Origin: RPQJ01 sp963748985
GTDB taxonomy: Bacteria > Pseudomonadota > Gammaproteobacteria > Steroidobacterales > Steroidobacteraceae
Assembly: GCA_963748985.1 (NCBI GenBank)
Contig: CAVVKQ010000010.1
Coordinates: 62,001 to 126,000 of the forward strand
Reading direction: 5' to 3'
DNA length: 64,000 bases
Shown: positions 36,408-45,050 of the stretch, piece after piece
Numbering within the stretch: the first letter of the stretch is position 1
Layout: every line of letters begins with the position of its first letter
Notes under the pieces: generated by a model
Database searches by the model: none
The model's input: only the letters and a program-made list of their open reading frames with translations
Told to the model about the DNA's origin: nothing
Translations under genes and position numbers: made by a program

Positions 36408-37530
36408 TTGTTTTTCCAGCTGTCGACGTAGCCGGCCCATTCCACCGAGAGCCCGCCAGGGCTGACATCGATCGGATCGCGTGTATCGATCATCACCGCG
36501 TATTCATCGGTCGCAGGCTTGGACTGCTCGAACATCCGCGTGAGCGCCTTCGGATGTGGCCCGTGCGTGAATCCCGCGGGGTGATACGTGAGCATGCCCG
36601 GGTGGATATTGTCGCGGCTGAAGAAGTCGCCCGCGTGATAGAAGATGACTTCGTCATAGTCGTCGTTGTTGTGGAAGAACGGCACTTTCAGTGCTTTCGG
36701 GTCCGTCTCGAACGGCCGCGGCACGAACGTGCAGACGACGAAGCGCGACGACAGGAACGTCGTGTGCGCCGAAGGCGGCAGGTGGTAGCGGTGACTCATC
36801 AGCGGACGGATGTCCCGCACGTTGAGCCGCACCGGCGCGAGTTCGCCGTGCCAGCCGATGGCATCCAGCGGATTGAACGGGTAGGTGATGCGCGAGATCG
36901 CGCCGCGGCGCTTGACCTCGACCTGCCAGCCCCGCGTCGACGACTGCTGCGCCTTGAACGCTTCATCGATGCGCGGCGTATCGAGCATCGCCGGATCGAA
37001 GATCGCGTGCGGACCGACGAGGCCCTTGTCGGGGAGCATGTAGCTCGCGTTGGTGGACTCGATCAACAGCACGTCGATCGGCGCGACGATCTCGAGCCGC
37101 CACATCGTCCCGCGCGGCAGCATTACGTAGTCGCCGGCACCCAGGCCCAGGTGCCCGAAATCGCAGTAGAGATCGGCCTCGCCTTTGTGCACGAACAGCA
37201 GTTCGTCGCCGTCCGCATTGCGCGCGAGCTGGTCCATGCTCTGCGGCAGGCGCCAGAAGCGCACGCGGCAGGAAGCGTTAGCGAGCACCTCTGCTGCCGA
37301 CCAGGGACTGGTCGCCCCTACCGGCAACTGCGTCAGGTCGAGCGCACGCGGCCGCATCGGACCCTCGAACCCGGTCCAGCCCGTCGGGGGGTGTCGATGG
37401 TGGAAGAACGCGGCCGGGCCGAAGAACCCTTCCTTGCTCATCTCGCGTTCGTAGGTACCGTCTGGCAAGTCGCAGTGTGCCTGCCGTGAGGCAACGCCCT
37501 CGACGCGCGAAATGGTATGTATTTCTTCAA
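36404..37530 (-). CDS. hmgA: Homogentisate 1,2-dioxygenase, apparent frameshift near the start
   Basis: Cupin-fold, Fe(II)-dependent ring-cleaving enzyme converting homogentisate to maleylacetoacetate. Conserved stretches: REGF/KEGFFGPAAFFHH region, PFFHNNDDYDEVIFYHAGDF with His and Glu ligands, and HPAGFTHGPHP. The 5' end is odd. TTG 37530, 5 nt after a GGAGG, opens KKYIPFR, a normal-looking HmgA start, but the rest (VEGVASRQAH and on) is in another frame. Removing one CG from the CGCGCG run at 37504-37509 would join them. In the frame of the main body no start codon lies between the repeat at 37,544 and the conserved core. Either a 2-nt slip in the sequence or a real lesion. Confidence 0.85.
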
Positions 37531-37543
37531 GCCACCTCCAACG

Positions 37544-37624
37544 AGGGGTTTGGGGTTGGGGGTTGGGGGTTAGTCGGAGGCCGGAGGATCCGACTATCCC
37601 CCAACCCCTATCCCCTAACCCCTT
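37544..37624. repeat. G-rich inverted repeat between hppD and hmgA
   Basis: Left arm 37544-37578 (AGGGGTTTGGGGTTGGGGG...TTAGTCGGA) pairs with 37589-37624 (TCCGACTATCCCCC...). It starts directly after the hppD stop codon on the minus strand. The same motif is found at 51,738-51,834 and, in part, at 25,203 and 50,259. Confidence 0.85.
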
Positions 37625-38670
37625 CAAATGACGCCGCGCCGTTCCTGGTCGAGCTCGATCGACTCGAACAAGGCGCGGAAGTTGCCTTCGCCAAAGCCCT
37701 CATTGCCCTTGCGCTGGATGACCTCGAAGAAGATGGGGCCGATGACGTTGGTGGTGAATATCTGCAGCAGGATGCCGTCCTTCGCGCTGCCGTCGATGAG
37801 GATGTTGCGCTTCGACAGTTCCTCGAGTTTCTCGCGGTGCCCGTCGACGCGCGCTGGCACGCCTTCGTAGTAGGTCGCGGGCGTGTCCTGGAACTGGATG
37901 CCGTTGGCTCGCAACACGTCAACCGTTGCATAAATGTCCGACGTGTGCAGCGCAATGTGCTGGATGCCTTCACCCTGATACTCGCGCAGGTATTCCTCGA
38001 TCTGTGACTTGTCGTCCTGCGATTCGTTGATCGGGATGCGGATCTTGCCGCACGGACTGGTCATTGCCTTGCTGAACAGGCCAGTCTTCTTGCCCTCGAT
38101 GTCGAAGTAGCGGATCTCACGGAAGTTGAACAGCTTCTCGTAGAAACCCGCCCACTTGGCCATGTTGCCGCGATGCACGTTGTGGGTCAGGTGGTCGATC
38201 ACCGACAGGCCGGTCGAACACAACGAACCACCATCCTGCACCGGGATGAAATCCACGTCGTAAATCGTGCTCTCGCCGTAGCGATCCACAAGGTACACCT
38301 GGCTGCCGCCGATGCCTTCGATGGCCGGGATGTTGAGTTCCATCGGTCCCACGGCGTTCTGCACCGGCTTCGCGCCGAGGTCGACCGCGCGCTTGAACGC
38401 CTGCGCGGCATCTTTCACGCGAAATGCCATCGCGCAGGCGGACGGCCCGTGTTGCTGCGCGAAGCGCTGGCCGAAACTGCCCGGCTCGGCGTTGATGATG
38501 AAGTTGACGTCGCCCTGCCGGTGCAGCGTGACGTTCTTGCTCCGATGGCGCGCAGTGACCGGAAAACCCATGCGCTCGAACAGCGAACGCAGCAGCTCGG
38601 GGTCGGGCGCGGTGTATTCGACGAACTCGAAACCGTCGGTACCCATCGGATTTTCGAAGAGGTCGGCCAT
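37624..38670 (-). CDS. hppD: 4-hydroxyphenylpyruvate dioxygenase
   Basis: 348 residues from ATG 38670 with GGGAGG 6 nt upstream. Two vicinal-oxygen-chelate domains. Fe(II) ligands are visible as VIDHLTHNV (His), GIQHIALHTSDI (His) and GPIFFEVIQRKG (Glu). It converts 4-hydroxyphenylpyruvate to homogentisate. It is first in the operon hppD-hmgA-fahA-tyrB for tyrosine breakdown. Confidence 0.96.
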   Translation of the reverse strand: MADLFENPMGTDGFEFVEYTAPDPELLRSLFERMGFPVTARHRSKNVTLHRQGDVNFIINAEPGSFGQRFAQQHGPSACAMAFRVKDAAQAFKRAVDLGAKPVQNAVGPMELNIPAIEGIGGSQVYLVDRYGESTIYDVDFIPVQDGGSLCSTGLSVIDHLTHNVHRGNMAKWAGFYEKLFNFREIRYFDIEGKKTGLFSKAMTSPCGKIRIPINESQDDKSQIEEYLREYQGEGIQHIALHTSDIYATVDVLRANGIQFQDTPATYYEGVPARVDGHREKLEELSKRNILIDGSAKDGILLQIFTTNVIGPIFFEVIQRKGNEGFGEGNFRALFESIELDQERRGVI

Positions 38671-38804
38671 GGCAGCCTCCCGCAAGTTAGTTACGAATGA
38701 AACTGTAGGCGCGCATGGTAGCTGAACGCGGCAGCCGATCCAACCGCCCTGGTCCCACGGCGGCTTGATCGCGGCGGCCAACGCTTCGCCCTTTCCCATA
38801 CGCA

Positions 38805-38834
38805 AAGAGGCCCCGTCGAACGGGGCCTCTTCAC
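38805..38834 (-). terminator. Terminator after the BON-domain gene
   Basis: On the minus strand GAAGAGGCCCCG, loop TTCGA, CGGGGCCTCTTT. A 10- to 12-bp GC-rich stem with a short T-run, 19 nt after the BON gene stop. Confidence 0.75.
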
Positions 38835-38852
38835 GCAACGTTTACGTGTCGC

Positions 38853-39398
38853 TTAATGCCGCTTCATTCCGGCTTGACGAACAGCGCGTCGTCGACTTGC
38901 TTCACGCCGGACAACGCCCTTGGCGACAGCGAGCGCGCGTCCCTTCATCTTTTCGCTGGTCACGAAGCCGCCCAGCTGCACGATGCCGCCACGGGCTTCG
39001 ACATTGATCTGGCCAGACTTCACGTCGCTGGCGTCCACGAGCGCGGCTTTGACCTTGCTTACCAGCATCGTGTCGTCGAGCTTGGTGCCCATCGACGTGG
39101 ACGGATGCACGACGAGCTGGTTGCGCACGGACGCCACGTCCTTGACGTTCTTGGCGACCTTGCCCGCAGCATCCTTCTCGGCCTGGGTCTTGACGAAGCC
39201 GCTCAGCAGCACGACGCCCTTGTAGACCTCGACGTTGACGTCGCTCGAAGGCACGCCTTTCTCGGTCAACAGGCTGGCCTTCACGGACGAGGCGATGGCG
39301 GCGTCGTCGACCACGGCGCCGGCGGACTTATCCGCCATGGCGGGGGCGGCAAGCGCGAGCGCGAAAGCGGCCAGGGAAGCGAACAACTGGTTCTTCAT
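38853..39398 (-). CDS. Periplasmic protein with two BON domains, C-terminal frameshift
   Basis: 181 residues from ATG 39398 with a signal peptide (MKNQLFASLAAFALALAAPAMA). Two BON repeats follow (DAAIASSVKASLL...VEVYKGVVLLSGFV; DTMLVSKVKAALV...VEARGGIVQLGGFV), as in OsmY and related envelope-stress proteins that bind lipids. The last ~20 residues (VVRREASRRRAVRQAGMKRH) do not look like a BON end. Deleting one T from GTTGTCC (plus-strand A at 38913/38914) restores KGVSGVKQVDDALFVKPE followed by TGA at 38866-38864, the expected end. The gene therefore carries a +1 frameshift or a sequencing error. Confidence 0.85.
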   Translation of the reverse strand: MKNQLFASLAAFALALAAPAMADKSAGAVVDDAAIASSVKASLLTEKGVPSSDVNVEVYKGVVLLSGFVKTQAEKDAAGKVAKNVKDVASVRNQLVVHPSTSMGTKLDDTMLVSKVKAALVDASDVKSGQINVEARGGIVQLGGFVTSEKMKGRALAVAKGVVRREASRRRAVRQAGMKRH

Positions 39399-39535
39399 GG
39401 TTCTCTCGGATCGGTGGGAGTGGTAATGAAACAATCTAACAGGGCTGCCGCGGGCCCTCAATTCGTAATGAGTGCCGGCACGACCGGCGCCGGGATCCCG
39501 GGCCTTTCGGGCCGCACCCGTGGCAACCTTCCCGA

Positions 39536-39610
39536 TGGTGGGCCGTGATGGGATCGAACCATCGACCAACTGGTTAAAAGCCAGCTGCTCTACCGCTGAG
39601 CTAACGGCCC
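39536..39610 (-). tRNA. tRNA-Lys (anticodon TTT)
   Basis: 75 nt with 3' CCA encoded. Acceptor stem GGGCCGT/ACGGCCC; D-arm TTAGCTCAGCGGTAGAGCA; anticodon stem CTGG/CCAG with loop CTTTTAA (anticodon TTT); T-arm GGTTCGATCCC. It lies 28 nt after queC on the same strand and is probably the last element of that run. Confidence 0.97.
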
Positions 39611-39638
39611 GTTTCAACTGGCCGCCTATCATAGCCGA

Positions 39639-40355
39639 TCATCGGTAAACGGTGGGATCCGGCACCCCCGCTGCCTCGAACCCCGCCGCACGCAGGCGGC
39701 ACGAGTCGCAGCGGCCGCAAGCCCTGCCCAGGTCGTCCGCCTGGTAGCAGGAAACGGTCGTTCCATAGTCCACGCCCAGGGCAGCACCACGGCGGATGAT
39801 CTCGGCCTTCGTCAGGGCGATCAATGGCGTGCGGACCCGCAGCGGCTCGTGGCCTTCCACACCTTCGCGCGTGGCGAGATTGGCCATGCGTGTAAACGCA
39901 TCGATGAACTCGGGTCGGCAGTCCGGATAGCCCGAGTAATCGACGGCATTCACCCCGATGAAAATGTCGTGCGCATGCAGGACTTCGGCCCACGCCAGGG
40001 CAAAGGCGAGGAAAACGGTGTTGCGCGCGGGTACGTAGGTGACCGGGATGGTGGCGCCGCTCGATCCGTCTTCGGGGACGGCGATGGACGGGTCCGTCAG
40101 TGCCGATCCTCCGAATGCGCCGAGATCGATCTGCATGACGCGGTGTTCGATGGCGCCCAGCCGGGTGGCCACCTTGCGGGCGGCGTTCACTTCGACGTGA
40201 TGACGCTGGCCGTACTGGAAACTGAGCGCGTGGCAACGGTAACCCTCGGCCCGTGCGATGGCGAGGCAGGTCGCGGAATCGAGCCCACCCGAGACCAGCA
40301 CGATGGCCGGCCGCGGAGCGCCCTTGCCGCGCGTGTCACGGTCATGCTTCGTCAT
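39639..40355 (-). CDS. queC: 7-cyano-7-deazaguanine synthase QueC
   Basis: 238 residues. PP-loop ATP-binding motif VSGGLDSATCL and a C-terminal four-Cys zinc site (SCYQ ... ACGRCDSCRLR). QueC converts 7-carboxy-7-deazaguanine to preQ0 in queuosine biosynthesis. Its start overlaps the queE stop (TGATG). Confidence 0.96.
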   Translation of the reverse strand: MTKHDRDTRGKGAPRPAIVLVSGGLDSATCLAIARAEGYRCHALSFQYGQRHHVEVNAARKVATRLGAIEHRVMQIDLGAFGGSALTDPSIAVPEDGSSGATIPVTYVPARNTVFLAFALAWAEVLHAHDIFIGVNAVDYSGYPDCRPEFIDAFTRMANLATREGVEGHEPLRVRTPLIALTKAEIIRRGAALGVDYGTTVSCYQADDLGRACGRCDSCRLRAAGFEAAGVPDPTVYR

Positions 40356-40996
40356 CAGCGACCCGGCTCGTTGCCCCAGAGATATTTATGCAGCTGCACT
40401 TGCAGTCGCACCGGCAGGCGATCCGCGAGGATCCAGTCCGCGAGATCGCGCGGTTCGACCTGTCCCCACACTGGTGAGAACAGCACCTGCGCCGGTAGCG
40501 GCGCGGCGCGCTCCCGCAGCAGGTCACGAGCCCATTCGTAATCGGCGCGTGAACAGAGCACGAACTTGAGCTGATCGCGCGACGTCAGCACGTCGAGGTT
40601 CTCGAGCCTGTTGCGTTTGCTTTCGCCGGACTCCGGTGTCTTCAGGTCGACGACGCGGCTGACCCGCGGGTCGACCGCGGCGACGTCGAGGGCGCCGCTC
40701 GTCTCGAGCGATACCGAATAGCCTGCGTCACACAAGGCGGTCAGCAGCTCGAGGCACGATCTCTGCGCCAGCGGCTCACCGCCCGTGACGCAGACGTGGC
40801 CCACACGACTCTCCCGCGCGATGACGAGCAGTTCAGCGAACGTGAGCCACTCGCCGCCGTAGAACGAATACTGCGTATCGCAGTACACGCAACGCAGCGG
40901 GCAACCCGTGAGGCGGATGAAGAGCGTGGGCCAGCCGACGGCGTCGGCTTCGCCCTGGATCGAGACAAAGGTCTCGGTGACCTTGAGCCGGCTCAC
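40355..40996 (-). CDS. queE: 7-carboxy-7-deazaguanine synthase QueE
   Basis: 213 residues from GTG 40996, overlapping the cpoB stop (GTGA). Radical SAM enzyme with the CX3CX2C cluster motif GCPLRCVYCDTQYSF, and VCVTGGEPLAQ. Produces the substrate of QueC. The end of the tol-pal-cpoB cluster followed by queE-queC is a common gammaproteobacterial order. Confidence 0.95.
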   Translation of the reverse strand: MSRLKVTETFVSIQGEADAVGWPTLFIRLTGCPLRCVYCDTQYSFYGGEWLTFAELLVIARESRVGHVCVTGGEPLAQRSCLELLTALCDAGYSVSLETSGALDVAAVDPRVSRVVDLKTPESGESKRNRLENLDVLTSRDQLKFVLCSRADYEWARDLLRERAAPLPAQVLFSPVWGQVEPRDLADWILADRLPVRLQVQLHKYLWGNEPGR

Positions 40997-41742
40997 CGGC
41001 CCTCGGTGTTCAGCTTTTCAAGCTGGGCCTGGGCCAGCCTGGCGGCGTCGGCGTCCGGGTAGGTCGAGATGACCTTGTTCAGCGTTGCGCGCGCATTCTT
41101 GAAAGCCTTCAGCTCGTACTGGCTGAGTGCGACCTTGTACATCGCATCCGGCAGGCGCCGCGACTCGGCAAAGGCACTGACCGCCTGGAACGACTTCAGG
41201 GCGGCCTCGTATTGCTGCTGGACGAACTGCGCCTCGCCGAGCCAGTACGTGGCGTTGTCGGCGCGCGGACCGCGCGGATACTTCGCGAGGTACGTCTGGA
41301 AGCCGCGCGCCGCTTCCTCGTAACGGCCCGCTTTCATCGCGGCAAACGCTTCGCCGTACACCGAGGATTCGTCTGCAAACACCGCATCGGGCGCGTTGGT
41401 GGCACCGCCTGCCGCGACGGGAGCGCCACCGGCTCCGTTCTCCATCACCAGCAGGCGCCGGTCGAGATCGCCGTAGAGGTCGCGCTGCTGCTGCTGCAGT
41501 GACTCCAGCTCGTGCCGCGCCTCCTCGATCTGGCCGCGCAATGTGCGCAACTGCAGCTGTGACTTCTCGATCTGCTGCTGCAGGTCGAGCAGCGACTGGT
41601 TGACACGGCTTTCGAGCGCACCCAGACGCTGGTCGCTGGCATCGGCCCGCGACTCGAGTTCCTTGTTGCTTGCGGCCGCATGGACCAGCGAGCTGACCAG
41701 CAGGGCCGACGCCACGAAAGCGCCACGCACGACGTTATTCAT
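40993..41742 (-). CDS. cpoB: Cell division coordinator CpoB (YbgF)
   Basis: 249 residues from ATG 41742. Signal peptide (NVVRGAFVASALLVSSLVHA), an N-terminal coiled coil (RLGALESRVNQSLLDLQQQIEKS), then TPR repeats (YGEAFAAMKAGRYEEAARGF). CpoB links the Tol-Pal machine to peptidoglycan synthesis at the septum. It starts 4 nt after pal. Confidence 0.93.
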   Translation of the reverse strand: MNNVVRGAFVASALLVSSLVHAAASNKELESRADASDQRLGALESRVNQSLLDLQQQIEKSQLQLRTLRGQIEEARHELESLQQQQRDLYGDLDRRLLVMENGAGGAPVAAGGATNAPDAVFADESSVYGEAFAAMKAGRYEEAARGFQTYLAKYPRGPRADNATYWLGEAQFVQQQYEAALKSFQAVSAFAESRRLPDAMYKVALSQYELKAFKNARATLNKVISTYPDADAARLAQAQLEKLNTEGR

Positions 41743-41746
41743 CGGA

Positions 41747-42292
41747 TCACTGCACCTGCACCAGTTCGACGCGGCGATTCTGCGCAGAGGCGGATTCGTC
41801 TGAACCCTCGACCGCGGGACGCTCCTCGCCGTAGCTGACCGTCGTGATCTGCGCATCGGTGACACCCTGCAGCATCAGCGCCTTGCGCACCGTCTGCGCG
41901 CGCCTTTCGCCGAGGCCGATGTTGTATTCGCGCGAGCCGCGTTCGTCAGTGTGCCCTTCGAGCCGCACGCGCGCGGTCGGAAACTTGGTCAGGTAGGTCG
42001 CGTGCGCCGCGACGACACTGAGATAGTCAGCGCGGATCTCGCTGCTGTCGAACTCGAAGAAAACGATACTGCGGGACTGCAGCGCAGCGAGTGCCTGTTG
42101 CTGCGCCGCACTCATCGCGCCGGCGGTCGTTGCCGTGGCCGGTCCGGTCTCGTTGCCGAGCCCGCTCGTCTGCGCGCCGTCGACCGGGGCCTGCGCCGTC
42201 GTTTCCGGCTGTACCTGCTTGGGCTTCGAGCATCCCGCCAGGCCAACGGCAAGCAAGGCGAAGGCAACGGCATGGGTCCATTTCATGGTCAT
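41747..42292 (-). CDS. pal: Peptidoglycan-associated lipoprotein Pal
   Basis: 181 residues from ATG 42292 with CAGGAG 6 nt upstream. Lipoprotein signal with lipobox LAGC, a flexible linker, then an OmpA-like domain (FFEFDSSEIRADY, LEGHTDERGSREYNIGLGERRA) that binds diaminopimelate of peptidoglycan. Outer-membrane anchor of the Tol-Pal system. Confidence 0.96.
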   Translation of the reverse strand: MTMKWTHAVAFALLAVGLAGCSKPKQVQPETTAQAPVDGAQTSGLGNETGPATATTAGAMSAAQQQALAALQSRSIVFFEFDSSEIRADYLSVVAAHATYLTKFPTARVRLEGHTDERGSREYNIGLGERRAQTVRKALMLQGVTDAQITTVSYGEERPAVEGSDESASAQNRRVELVQVQ

Positions 42293-42369
42293 CGAACTCC
42301 TGAAAATAGTCGGGCCGCACAGTGTCGGCCGGTAAATCCTGCGAATGATACCTTGCGCCGACGCACGCT

Positions 42370-43710
42370 TCACCGCTGTGCGGGCGGGAATGGCGACCAG
42401 ACCGGCTCGCGGACGTCGCCCGTTTCCGAGCTGAGCCGCTGCTGGAACCGGCCGTCGGCCGAGACCATCGCCAGAGTTCCCTTCGCACCTGCACCGGTCG
42501 CGTAGATGAGGATCGCCCCGTTGGGCGCGAAGCTCGGCGCCTCGTCCTGCCGGCCGTCCGTCAGCACGTGCACATTACGTGTCTTCAGATCGTAGGTCGC
42601 GATGCGATACGCGCCACGGTCCAGCGTGACCAGCGCCAGCGACTCGCCATCCGGCGACAGGCGGGGTCGTGCGTTGTACCCGTTGGTAAAGGTGAGGCGC
42701 TGTGCTTCCTGGCCGCTGCCTGCACCTACCCGGTAGACCTGCGCGTTGCCCGCCCGGTCCGAAGTGAAATAAATGGACGCACCGTCGCGCGACCACTCTG
42801 GTTCGGTGTCGATGGCGCTGTCCGACGTCAGGCGCGTGAGGCCTTGCGTGGCCAGGTCCAGCACGTACAGGTCGAGATTCCCGTCACGCGACAACGTCAG
42901 GGCCAGCTTGCGGCCGTCGGGCGACCAGGCCGGCGCGCCGTTGATGCCGGACCGCGCCGAGACACGCTTGCGGTCACCCGTCGCGAGCCGCTGCACGTAG
43001 ATCGCCGACGCCTTGCCTTCGAATGAGACGTACGCGAGGTTCTGGCCGTCAGGCGACCAGGCCGGCGACATGATCGGTTCCGACGATTCGGTCACGATGC
43101 GCGGGCCATAGCCGTCGGCGTCCGCAACCATCAGCCGATAGCGCTGCCTGGGTGGCCGGCCATCGACCGCAACGTAGGCGATGCGCGTCGAGAACGCGCC
43201 CGGAACGCCCGTGAGTCGCTCGAAGATCAGGTCGGCGATCCGGTGCGCCGTCGCGCGCAGGCCGCGTTCGCTGGTGACCAGGCGCTTCGTCAGCAACTGC
43301 TGCCCCGTCTGCACGTTGAAGAGTTCGAACTCGACGGCGAGCCCGTTCGCCTCTGGCACGACACTGCCGATGACGAGGAAATCGGACTTCAGCAGGCGCC
43401 AGTCCTCGAAGCGGACCTGCTCGCCACGTGTCGGTCGCGCAACCAGGTCGCGCCGCTCGAGCGGCTTGAAGCGCCCGCTCAACTGCAGGTCGCCCGCGAT
43501 GACGGCAGCGACGTCGTTCGGGCCACCCTCGGCCTGGCCACCGAAAGGCACGACGGCGATGGGCACCGCATCACGCACGCCCTGGGTGATGTCGAGGCGC
43601 AGCTGCGCGTGGGCGTTCGTCGCGAGCGAACCTGCCAGAACGAAAAACCAGGCCAGCGCCCGGGCAAGACTCATCCGTGTGGGACGCGCCTGGGCGCGTT
43701 GAAACGTCAT
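42370..43710 (-). CDS. tolB: Tol-Pal periplasmic beta-propeller protein TolB
   Basis: 446 residues from ATG 43710, 7 nt after tolA. Signal peptide (LARALAWFFVLAGSLATNAHA), an N-terminal domain (PFGGQAEGGPNDVAAVIAGDLQLSG), then six propeller repeats with SPDG turns (AWSPDGQNLAYVS, AWSPDGRKLALT). ATG 43674 (MSLARA) is a possible shorter start. TolB connects Pal with the inner-membrane TolA complex. Confidence 0.95.
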   Translation of the reverse strand: MTFQRAQARPTRMSLARALAWFFVLAGSLATNAHAQLRLDITQGVRDAVPIAVVPFGGQAEGGPNDVAAVIAGDLQLSGRFKPLERRDLVARPTRGEQVRFEDWRLLKSDFLVIGSVVPEANGLAVEFELFNVQTGQQLLTKRLVTSERGLRATAHRIADLIFERLTGVPGAFSTRIAYVAVDGRPPRQRYRLMVADADGYGPRIVTESSEPIMSPAWSPDGQNLAYVSFEGKASAIYVQRLATGDRKRVSARSGINGAPAWSPDGRKLALTLSRDGNLDLYVLDLATQGLTRLTSDSAIDTEPEWSRDGASIYFTSDRAGNAQVYRVGAGSGQEAQRLTFTNGYNARPRLSPDGESLALVTLDRGAYRIATYDLKTRNVHVLTDGRQDEAPSFAPNGAILIYATGAGAKGTLAMVSADGRFQQRLSSETGDVREPVWSPFPPAQR

Positions 43711-43717
43711 CTCCACG

Positions 43718-44593
43718 TCACTCCGTAGGCTTGAAAACCATGACCAGTCTGCGTTCGAAGGCGCGCGCATCGCGCGGCGCGGGCAGCGGTGAGGAACGAT
43801 ACACCGCATTGGCGACGGATTCGCGCACGGCCTGGTCACCATTGCAATCGCCGATCTTCACGTCGAGCACCGTGCCACCGGTCGCCTGCGTGACGTACAG
43901 GGTGCATTCGAGGCCGGCACGCGCCGAAGGCGGCCGGTTCCAGTTGCGCTCGATTGTCTGGATCAACAGCGTTCGATACTCGTCGACCACACCGGAGCGC
44001 GCGAGGGCCTCGCCCGCCTCCTCGTCTTCCAGTGCACGACGCAATTCGGCCTGCTGCGCAGCCTGCAGCTTTGCGGCGCGCGCAGCCGCCTCCTGCTCCG
44101 CCCGTTGCTCCTTCGCCGCCGCCTCCTGCTGCTTGCGCGTCTCTTCCTGCTTGCGTTTCTCGTCCGCTTCGGCCCGGTTCCTTGCGGCGAGCGCGGCCGT
44201 CGCGTGCGCCTTTGTCGCCTCAGCCTGCGCCTGTTCCTCGCGGCGGCGCTCGGCTGCTGCCTCCGCTTTGGCCCGGGCTTGCGCTTGCTCCTGAGCCTTC
44301 TGTTCGAGCACGGCCGGGTCTGGCTTGGCTTCGGGCCGGGGCTCCGGTCTGGGAGCTGGCGGGGGCGCCTGTTTCACGGGTGCGACGGGTGCGGGCTCGC
44401 GCATGGCTTTGCCTGCCTTCACCGACGATGGCAGGTCCTCGTAACGAACGACGTTGCCCTCGATCGCGAGCTGCGGCGGCGGCGGATCCGTGCGCCATTG
44501 AATAGCGGCGAGCGCAAGCGCGACCACGACCAGTCCATGGACGATGGCCGACCCGACCCAGGGCCGCAGGTTGCCGCTCGCGGCGCGACCCAT
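43718..44593 (-). CDS. tolA: Tol-Pal membrane-spanning protein TolA
   Basis: 291 residues. N-terminal membrane anchor (GSAIVHGLVVVALALAAI), a Pro-rich stretch, a long Ala/Glu/Lys/Arg helix (about residues 95-195), and the C-terminal TolA domain (YRTLLIQTIERNWNRPPSA, VLDVKIGDCNGD). It spans the periplasm between TolQR and Pal/TolB. It is shorter than E. coli TolA (421 aa) because the helical arm is shorter. Confidence 0.94.
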   Translation of the reverse strand: MGRAASGNLRPWVGSAIVHGLVVVALALAAIQWRTDPPPPQLAIEGNVVRYEDLPSSVKAGKAMREPAPVAPVKQAPPPAPRPEPRPEAKPDPAVLEQKAQEQAQARAKAEAAAERRREEQAQAEATKAHATAALAARNRAEADEKRKQEETRKQQEAAAKEQRAEQEAAARAAKLQAAQQAELRRALEDEEAGEALARSGVVDEYRTLLIQTIERNWNRPPSARAGLECTLYVTQATGGTVLDVKIGDCNGDQAVRESVANAVYRSSPLPAPRDARAFERRLVMVFKPTE

Positions 44594-44596
44594 TGG

Positions 44597-45037
44597 TCAG
44601 CGCGACCCGGATCCGCGCTGGGCGGACAAGGGCTCCGTGACAAAACCGACCTTCTTCGCGCCCGCCTGCTGCAACAGCACCATGCCCTCCACGACGCGCC
44701 CATATGGCACGGCCCTGTCAGCCTTGACCAAAACGGGGCGCTCGGGTTCCCGGCGCAGGGCGGCGCTGGCCACTTTGAGCAGATTTTCGTCGTCGAGAGC
44801 CTGTTCTGGATCGCCGAGGTTCAGGTACATCGCGCCCGCACTGTCGACGCTCAACAGCAAAGGCTCCAGGTCGTCGGGCTCGATCGGTTCGGCCGCGGCC
44901 TGTGGCAGGTCGACCTTGATGCCCTGGCTCAGCATCGGCGCGGTGACCATGAAGATGATGAGCAGCACCAGCATCACGTCGATGTAAGGCACGACGTTGA
45001 TCTCGCCCATCAGCTTGCGGCCGCGTCTGCGGGACAT
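44597..45037 (-). CDS. tolR: Tol-Pal proton channel subunit TolR
   Basis: 146 residues from ATG 45037, with GAGGAG 9 nt upstream. One membrane span containing the essential Asp (NVVPYIDVMLVLLIIFMVTAP), then a periplasmic ExbD-like domain. With TolQ it uses the proton gradient to energise TolA. Confidence 0.94.
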   Translation of the reverse strand: MSRRRGRKLMGEINVVPYIDVMLVLLIIFMVTAPMLSQGIKVDLPQAAAEPIEPDDLEPLLLSVDSAGAMYLNLGDPEQALDDENLLKVASAALRREPERPVLVKADRAVPYGRVVEGMVLLQQAGAKKVGFVTEPLSAQRGSGSR

Positions 45038-45050
45038 CGTTGGTGTCTCC

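Noticed and set aside
34437..36431. 664-codon plus-strand frame
   Set aside because: Antisense to the aminotransferase and FAH genes; no recognisable domain.
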